From the NCBI GenBank assembly GCA_012932865.1, contig SAXG01000013.1, positions 868,001 to 932,000 on the forward strand: a stretch of DNA of 64,000 nucleotides. Reading direction: 5' to 3'. Origin of the DNA: Amylostereum areolatum. Taxonomy: Eukaryota; Basidiomycota; Agaricomycetes; Russulales; Stereaceae. Of the stretch, positions 57,127 to 64,000 are shown in pieces. Each line of letters starts with the position of its first letter. The first letter of the stretch is position 1. The position numbers were made by a program, and so were the translations under genes. The notes beneath the pieces are model-generated. The model ran no database searches and had not been told where the DNA came from. It saw nothing but the letters and a program-made list of their open reading frames with translations.

Positions 57127-60100
57127 ATGTCTTCTCTGCAACCTCTGCGGCACTCTGAACGCATCCAAGTGCAGTCAAGGGAATTGTCCACCCATGCAAA
57201 GCGGGAGTTGATCGAGGACGGACTTGGAGATCAGGGCATTGAAGGGGAAGCGGTGGTGACGAGAAATATGGTATGTCCCATTATGCATGCATCTCTAGGT
57301 GATCCATGAAGGCTGACAATTGTATAGGATGTTTCTTTTGATAGCCGTGGCAATAACATGACTGTCTTTACCCATTATGACTCAATGTCTGCGCGTGCCA
57401 CTAAGAAGCCCTGTCTGGATCCGTCTACCCATCTCGACGTTTTTCATCCACCTGAACCTTAAGTCCAAGCCATGCACGCCCTCGAAAAGGTCGCACAGTC
57501 GATTCGCGAGGCAATCACAACCAAGGATCGGGACAGGAACGCAACAGGAGCGGTTTACGACCGTCGTGTCGACAAGTACGAGATGTGGTGGAAAGCCAAT
57601 CAGGCAGCTCTGTCTATGCGTATGGGCGTCAAGGAGCTCATCCCCGCCTTTCTGGTTACTGCTGCAAAGGTCACCCTCTTCTTGGAATATGAGATGGGTC
57701 GTGAGAAGGTGAAAATTCATCGGAATCGAGCACATCGACTTGCTAATATGATGCTTCTAGCAACGTCCTGGAATCTCTGAAGGTGGGAGTGCAGGGAAGA
57801 TTGCCAGTTTGACACTTGGGAAGTCCTCAATTTCCGCCATGATCAGCGCGCTCGAAAAATATCGCAAGACGAATGCGTATCATTACAGGACGATTCCCGA
57901 GACACAAATCAAGCTCCGCGATGATGAGTGCATCCGAACCTTGGAACAGAGTGCAGCACACAACGAACCGAAGCGGATTGCTGAATCTCAGGTTCTCAAG
58001 GTGTCCGGAACATCAACAGGTAAGCCTTAGCTATGGTCCCTCAGTTCTATCTCACACTTTTCTACCCGCAGATTCTTACACACCTGAGGAGCTTCAGCGA
58101 TGTGCTCTGTGGTGTCTTTCCAGTAGCGGTGTCTCGCCAACCCGCATGTCAGTTGGCATACGTGACCGTGCGATGCTCCTATTGTCGTCGGCCACCGCCT
58201 TCCGAGGGGACAGCGCTCGTGAAATGCAATGGTCCGACTTATATCTGTCCAGGGTAGTTATCCCGGACATCAGACCTGATTACCAGGTTCCTGTGAGTTA
58301 CAACTTCACCTACAACTTTCTTGTCTGACACGTAGCAATCATACAGGTTCTTGGAATCCTCGCTGATAATGCAAAACATAACCAGAATGGACGGGTGGAC
58401 GAGCATGGTGCTATTCGCCATCGCATTGCGGATCTCTGCCCAGTGGGGAGCCTCGTTCTACACTTCTTCGCCCACTTCCATATCATGTTGAACAACCCTC
58501 CCGAATTCGCTCCCAACTTTGACTGCAAGAACCCGGGAAAGTACAGCCGACGCGAGTGGTATCAGTACCGTGTGTTCTTTGCCAGTGAGATAATGAAGCC
58601 CATGACGTATCAAAGTATGTACTACTATACTTTGTTCATGTTCAGCCCACTTACAAGATCTGAACAGCTCACAACAATCGTGTTAATGCCATTCACAAGG
58701 CCAACGGAATCTCCTCGTCCAAGGTCACCCACGCAGGGCGGCACTATTTGGCAGTCAATACGCGCAATCATGGTGCTTCAATCGCGAGTACGAAGGCACT
58801 TGGCAGCTGGTCGGAAACGGGCTCCTTCCGTTCGTGTTATGACCGAACACTCCCCCTCGATGCCCTGCTCGCTGCAGCCATGTTCAATGGCAGGGCACCT
58901 GAGACATACTTTCTTTCCCGTGACGTCCTGGGTGAGTGTTCTTGGTTGTATTTGTTTGACAGATGCTGATGGTACGCCTGCACAGACCCTCCCTCTCATC
59001 TACTTTTGCAAGTTTTCCCATGGATCGAGCATGAACAAAATATGCTGCATGACCGACAGGCAGGAGGAGAGGCGGGCAAAGACTTTGCCCTCCAGCACTT
59101 TTTGCAGTTGCTCGCATTCTTTCGTCGTGTCCTCCTTCAAGATATGGCCGTGATCTACACACATCATCCTGGTCTCGACATATTTAACATTGCACCATTC
59201 AACTCGACAACATTTCGGTCGTTCGCTACCAGCAGTGTCGAAAGCATCGACGCTGCAGAGACAGCCGTCCAACTTGCTCTCGAGGATCTTCCTAAGCAGC
59301 TTGTGGGATCTGTGCGTGGCCTCCTAACCGAGGTGCATATCCGAAGTGATAAACATCAGGCCGAGGTCAACAGCAACATGGCCTGGCTTATGGCTTGTGT
59401 ACAGTCGACGCATGCCCTTATGGATGCACAAACACGATCAAAAGCAAAGTGCAAGCGCGTGCTTGAAACACATGGTATGTCATCTTGTAACTGATGCTAT
59501 CTGCTTACTGATGATGGATTCCAGGTTATCAAAGCTCTATGCTGCCGGATCTCGAACCAACGGCCACGGTTCACAGTGCCGTCTCCGCACTTGCCTTTAC
59601 CACAAGCACACTATCAACGATCTCTCAAGAAGCAGAATCATACACCCCTATATCTAGCTCGTCGGTGGCTACTTCAAGTCCGCCTAGAAGTCCGCCCTCT
59701 CGCCTTGCCCCACCTGCACAGCACCTTTCCCAGCACCCTATTTTTCTCCCCACGCCACCTACCCCTCTCCACCCATCGTCACCTTACGCAAACCCGGGGC
59801 TGTCCACGAAGTTCACACTACCATCACATGCACTTCCGACGACTGTTCCACGGCCCTCGGATGTTGCTTGGGATCAGCTTAGGAGCCTGTATGGTCAGGA
59901 GCGACTTCAAAAGCACCTGTGGGAATGGGACAACACAAGATGGATTCCGTCGTACACTCTTGCTCCGGTCAAGACAATCATGGATATCTGGACGGAGTAT
60001 GTAGAGGGTATCAATGGATGTTTTCCAACCCGTCAGCTGGAGGAACTCTGGGGAGCTAAGTGGCGATGCAATCACGGCCCCACCAAGACGGAGTGGGCGA

Positions 60101-60291
60101 GACGGAAGCTTGTTCATCAGCTCATGAACGAGCTCGCGGGCAAGCCACGTTGGGACGTTCCCCTTGCCCTGCGCTTTCTCGAGCGCGTATATGGATCTCA
60201 GACAGTGCGGTCCTTTTGCATGTACTTGCAGAAGGATTCACGTTTAGGTTACGGAGAGGTGATCCAGCAAGCATCAACTTTCCGATCTTAA
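57127..60291 (+). CDS. Crypton-type tyrosine recombinase with GCR1_C-like domain
   Basis: From MSSLQPLRHSERIQVQS the protein continues over at least seven short introns. The tyrosine recombinase core has TAFRGDSAREMQWSDL (first catalytic Arg in an RGD-x-R block), SSKVTHAGRHYLAVNTRNHG (H-x-x-R), ALGSWSE and SCYDRTLPLDALLAAAMFN (nucleophile Tyr), as in Ndc10/Crypton recombinases. The C-terminal part, MDIWTEYVEGINGCFPTRQ with LEELWGAKWR, resembles the GCR1_C DNA-binding domain. Cryptons excise and insert by recombination without a DDE transposase. The only defect seen is an in-frame TAA at 57460-57462, before MHALEKVAQSIREAI; translation could restart at that Met (57472). The rest of the frame, including all four catalytic residues, is intact. 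Confidence 0.72.
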
Positions 60292-60548
60292 TGCCCACAT
60301 ATAGCCCTGTTTTGTCTATACTATTTTGTACCTCTTACAGTTACTCTAATCAAATGCATGCTACTTTGCAGCATTTCACGGCCGTCATCGTGCATATGCA
60401 CCATTGAAAGCTAAGGTAGTGTACTACAGGAGCTACAAAATAACAGCAGATGATCATGAAGGCGGCGGAGCAAGATAGAATCTAATAAAGTCCATGTTGG
60501 GAGAATGCTCCAAAATGGAGTCTGCACGTAAGGTGTGGGGACCACCAA
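60292..60548. other. Spacer between Crypton gene and Harbinger left end
   Basis: 3' flank of the recombinase gene; no gene or clear repeat boundary seen. The last three bases are the CAA target site. Confidence 0.4.
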
Positions 60549-60574
60549 GGGCCTGTTCGGAAGCTCGGCTTGGG
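60549..60574 (+). repeat. Left TIR of the PIF/Harbinger element
   Basis: 26 bp, one mismatch to the right TIR in this span. The subterminal sequence GGTCGGTTTGGGTGGGTTAG is also partly mirrored at the right end. Confidence 0.9.
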
Positions 60575-60744
60575 TCGGTTTGGGTGGGTTAGGGTTGCGA
60601 GCGAGTCCCGTTCCTAGCCGTGTGGAAGGCATCGGGAGACGGTTGGAGGCTAGGGACGGTTAGGTACGCTAGCTAGTCACAAACTGTCACATATCACATT
60701 GCACGCGTGAAGCTTGAAGTCCAAGTTCGTTGTTGAGTCCGACA

Positions 60745-62192
60745 ATGGTCTCGCTACGCTCCCTTGCCCAAGCTGCTCAAGATCGAAACAGCACCCCTGA
60801 AGCCCGCTGTCATTCGCGCCGTCAACTTGTTCGAAACATCATTGCTTCCATAACTGTTGCAGCAGCATCAGCCGGCCTCATATCTGTCCTCGGCCCCATT
60901 CTCCTCCGCACTCCCCAGCATACTTCCATTCTCACTGGACACGGCTACTTAAAAGAGCTGTTCAAAAATGCCACCAGCTTTTATGACTGCCTGGGAATGT
61001 CAATTCCGACTTTCCTTGCACTTGTATCTGAGCTCAAGTACTATGGCGGCCTTCATGATGCTCGAGGTGTAACAGCGGCCGAAAAAGTCGCAATGTTTCT
61101 CTATCAGTCTCGGACAGGTGTCACAATCCGGCCATTGAGAAATAGGTGGCAGCATAGTTCAGATACTATGAGCAGGTGTGTGTTTATTCCCTCCTTCTGT
61201 CGCTTTTTTTCATGGGACCGCACTCTAGGTGTTTCCATCAAGTCCTCAATGCCCTTGTGTCCCGCACTTTCTACAAGCGCTATGTTCACCTCCCCGATGA
61301 CACCTGTCCCCCGGAGATTGAGCTCAACCCCAAGTTTTATCCGTATTTCAAGGATGTTCGTGCAACAGTCGACGGTTCGCACTATGGAGGGCATTTCGAA
61401 GCGGCGGCGGCAGCTCGTCATCGCAATCGAAAGGGTGCGTCGCTATTGCTATATTGAGAATACATTACCTAATTTCTACATCGGCTCTCTAGGACAACTA
61501 ACACAAAATGTTCTCGCCGGAGCAACCCTTAACATGAGGTTCTGCTACGTTCTACCAGGGTGGGAAGGTAGCGTGGCCGACGGAAAATTGTGGGAGTACG
61601 TGCGGTCGAAGGATCTCAGAATCCCGGAGGGTAGGTTTTACCTGGGAGATGCAGGCTTTCCGTCCTGCGACGCACTCCTGGTACCATATCGAGGAGTACA
61701 ATACCATCTGAAGGAGTGGGCGCAAGGAAATCTGATGTGCGTAATCAGCATTTTCTGATAGCGACTCCTGTTCTAACTAGATCAAACAGGCCACAGACAC
61801 CAAAAGAGTTATTCAACCTTCGACATGCTATGGCTCGCAACGTCATCGAGCGGATCTTCGGTGTGTCTAAGCGTGAGTTTCCACTTGTCACCCGTGCCCC
61901 GGAATACAGTGCACGTACCCAGGCAAAGCTTGTTGCTGCCACGGCCGCACTTTTCAACTTCATACGCTCTGTGGAGCTCCCCAACGACGGAGATGATCAG
62001 TCACAGCCTCCTACAGCTATCATTGACGGAGTGGTTGTTCATCTATATGATCCCCCTCCGAACAACCCTCACGATGCTCCTGAGCCTGGGAACCTCGGGT
62101 TCTATGTGTCTCCGGAGGAGAAGCAACGCGCAGATGCACAACGGGATTGGATTGCTCAGGAGATGTGGGATGATTATGTTGCTGGTCGGTGA
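60745..62192 (+). CDS. PIF/Harbinger transposase (HARBI1-like, DDE_Tnp_4)
   Basis: The start MVSLRSLAQAAQDRNSTPEA is the first in-frame ATG. Introns at about 61176-61229, 61435-61493 and 61737-61781 splice in phase. The catalytic triad is visible: D in ATVDGSHYGGH, D in RFYLGDAGFPSCDAL and E in RHAMARNVIERIFGVSKR. A helix-turn-helix-like N-terminal part (YDCLGMSIPTFLALVSEL, EKVAMFLYQSRTG) precedes the core. The frame is uninterrupted and its motifs are complete, so it may encode an active enzyme working with the Myb-like partner at 62244-63308. The C-terminus (YVSPEEKQRADAQRDWIAQE) is acidic. Confidence 0.9.
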
Positions 62193-62243
62193 TTATAGCT
62201 CGTTATAATACCTACACTACATTACAATCATAGTGTACATTGT

Positions 62244-63308
62244 TTACGAGGTCGAGCCTGCATTCAACTCATCCAACTCCGCCTGGAGAAAAAGGGCACG
62301 GAGGGGAGGGTCATTGCGGAGGGCCGTGTATGTGTCTGCCGAGGCGGTCATGGTTTGCATACGACGGATGAGCTTGACCTTGCGGCGAGGAGTGAGAGTA
62401 TTGTCATGGGCAAGAGCACTGATAGCATCTGTACGACGCTTCGGAGATGGGGGTAACCCCGCAGTGTCGGGAACTTCGGTGAGAGCGTCCTTGATTCCCT
62501 CGACCACACGCACAAACTCGGCAGCAGTCTCGGAAGCGGTTGTACGTCCGGTCTTCTTCTTCTTGCTGATAGGCTTTTGCGTTGAGGATGGGGTTTGCGT
62601 TGCAGAGCGCTTGCATACCAGAGGCGTGGACTGGCCTGACTGTGGTGTCTCAGGCTGTCTCCGAAAGAGAGAATGAGAAACAGAGATGGTGACGCAGAAA
62701 GTCAAACACGCACTGGTTCATCCTCATCCGAGTCCTCTTTCTCCATATCAACATCACTATCTGCTACTCCCGGGTGGAATGCACCTTCGCCAGTAGCACG
62801 GGTCCCGTCAACGAGGTCACCAATGTCATGGTAAAGTGGGAACTTTTTTTTGCGCCACTTTTTGGCATTCGGATGAGCCTACGACACAACCGAGGGTCAA
62901 ATGATGTAGGTAACGGCGCAATCAGTTGCTACGCACCTCAATATACTTGTCCCAGACATCATCCGGGGCTGTGACACACTTCTCCTGCTCATCCCATCCA
63001 AAGCCCGAGAGGTCAGTGAGGTCCCGAACAACGAAGTACTCCTTTTTTAACTGGAAAAGGTAGTGAATACTCGGGAAATCAGGAAGTGAGAAATCACAAC
63101 ACACCGTGGTCCACCTGTCTTGGCAGCTAGCAGCTGTCTTCACTTTCCCTCCCGACGTCTTCTCGCTTCCTTTCAGAGCCTCCTCACAGGCCACAAAGGC
63201 TTGACTCTTCCATCCATTCTCCGACTGATTTCCGGCTTGTGCTTGGGTCTTGAGGGTTGATACAAGAGTGGCATCGCACTTCTCGGAATAAATAGCGCGG
63301 GCAGACAT
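62244..63308 (-). CDS. Myb/SANT-like DNA-binding partner of Harbinger
   Basis: Starts MSARAIYSEKCDATLVSTLK at 63308. The Myb/SANT-like trihelix has SENGWKSQAFVACEEALKG and CQDRWTTLKKEYFVVRDL (spliced over an intron), with DVWDKYIEAHPNAKKWRKKK completing the conserved block. An acidic stretch, a basic KRSATQTPSS/ISKKKKTGR nuclear-localisation-like segment and a C-terminal helix (RRKVKLIRRMQTMTASADTY, FLQAELDELNA) follow. Such proteins bring the Harbinger transposase to the nucleus and to the TIRs. Introns are short and in phase; no defect seen. Confidence 0.82.
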
Positions 63309-63660
63309 GATGTTGGATAGTGGTAGATGGAGGACTCGGAGGTGCCGCTTCAAATGCGATGACTCTTGGGAGGCAAGTTATCGACCCCGAACTTTATACA
63401 CTAGCTAGCATACAAGAATATCAAATATATTTGGGTCCCACAGCAACAGAGGGCTCGCATCGGGGCCATGGAGGAGAAGGGATTGTTTTTTGGCGCATTC
63501 TCGTTGGTCAGGACTCGGGCAACAGGTGTGACATCTGCATTACCAAATCCAATCCCATCCTTGGCTCACCCGAACATTGGTTAGGACTAAGGTCTAGACC
63601 GCTGTCCGAGGGCCTATCGTTATGGACATGATTTGGTGGGTGGATTTCAAACCAACCCAA

Positions 63661-63686
63661 CCCAAGCCGAGCTTCTGAACAGGCCC
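63661..63686 (-). repeat. Right TIR of the PIF/Harbinger element
   Basis: Reverse complement of the left TIR apart from G/A at position 11. It is followed by the CAA target duplication. Confidence 0.9.
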
Positions 63687-64000
63687 CAAAGCACCCCATT
63701 GGATCGCAGGTGATGAGTCAACGGAGGTTGTAGCGCCAATACATGAGCCACATAAGACAGTCAATTAGTGCTGTTGTCAACACATAACCCACGCGTCTGT
63801 TAGTCCGTTATCAACACAAACCCCACGGTGGGCCCACGGTACCCCAAGGTACACATGGGCCCATGTGGGGTCTACCTATGATACCACCTCAGATACTTCC
63901 CCTTGCCCCCTCCTCCACTGTCCAGGGCTCCTTGGACACTGCAGAAATGTCCCGGACCCTCAGTGACAGTTCGGACCCTCGGACCCTCGGACCCTCGGAC
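63687..64000. other. Window edge: palindrome and 8-bp direct repeats
   Basis: No gene. Contains a perfect 16-bp palindrome CACATGGGCCCATGTG at 63852-63867, and GGACCCTC repeated 3.5 times at 63973-64000, running off the window, with an isolated copy near 63954. It may be the edge of another repeat. Confidence 0.6.

Larger units (their letters stand above)
60549..63686 (+). mobile_element. Complete PIF/Harbinger element
   Basis: 3138 bp with terminal inverted repeats GGGCCTGTTCGGAAGCTCGG (60549-60568) and, reversed at the right end, GGGCCTGTTCAGAAGCTCGG (63667-63686); the match continues a few bases further (CTTGGG). It is flanked by the 3-bp duplication CAA (60546-60548 and 63687-63689), the usual size for the superfamily. 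It carries the two standard genes, transposase (+) and Myb-like protein (-), convergently arranged, both intact. Confidence 0.92.

Overview
The window is nuclear DNA of a filamentous basidiomycete, most likely an agaricomycete. The signs are genes split by many 50-65 nt GT-AG introns, lineage-typical families (FunK1 fungal kinases, DUF6535 membrane proteins, a BTB/POZ family) and agaricomycete-type transposons (chromovirus, Tnp2/Plavaka-like, Crypton, PIF/Harbinger).

Region 1 (1-36 kb) is a dense host-gene block. In order it holds tRNA-Ile(AAT), a UBL-WLM metalloprotease, a secreted GH35 beta-galactosidase (-), a DUF6535 membrane protein, BTB protein 1 (-), about 3 kb without a supportable gene, a Reg1-like PP1 regulatory subunit, a membrane-bound hybrid histidine kinase (-), a Snt2-like BAH/PHD/ELM2/SANT/ePHD chromatin regulator, a Doa4-like rhodanese-USP deubiquitinase (-) head to head with an ADIP/Msd1-like coiled-coil protein, and BTB protein 2 (-). 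Many of these genes carry single-base frame breaks, often at short homopolymers; they may be uncorrected assembly indels rather than true pseudogenes.

Region 2 (36.5-52.1 kb) is a transposon nest. A 772-bp element with 10-bp target duplications is present twice (99.6% identical). One copy sits in an intron of a FunK1 gene; a Ty3/gypsy chromovirus then inserted into that copy (5-bp duplication), and a roughly 9.8-kb inversion later split FunK1, the retrotransposon and a Tnp2-type transposase gene between the two ends of the inverted segment. The Tnp2 gene also carries a 1.3-kb insertion with inverted ends and a GC-rich minisatellite.

Region 3 (52.1-64 kb) contains an unassigned minus-strand multi-exon gene, an unassigned plus-strand gene with a charged C-terminus, a Crypton-type tyrosine recombinase with a GCR1_C-like domain, and a complete PIF/Harbinger element (transposase plus Myb-like protein) with clean TIRs and a CAA target duplication. 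The window ends in short GC-rich direct repeats.

The host genes do not form an obvious pathway cluster. The most informative part is the 36.5-52 kb nest, whose order of events can be read from target-site duplications.
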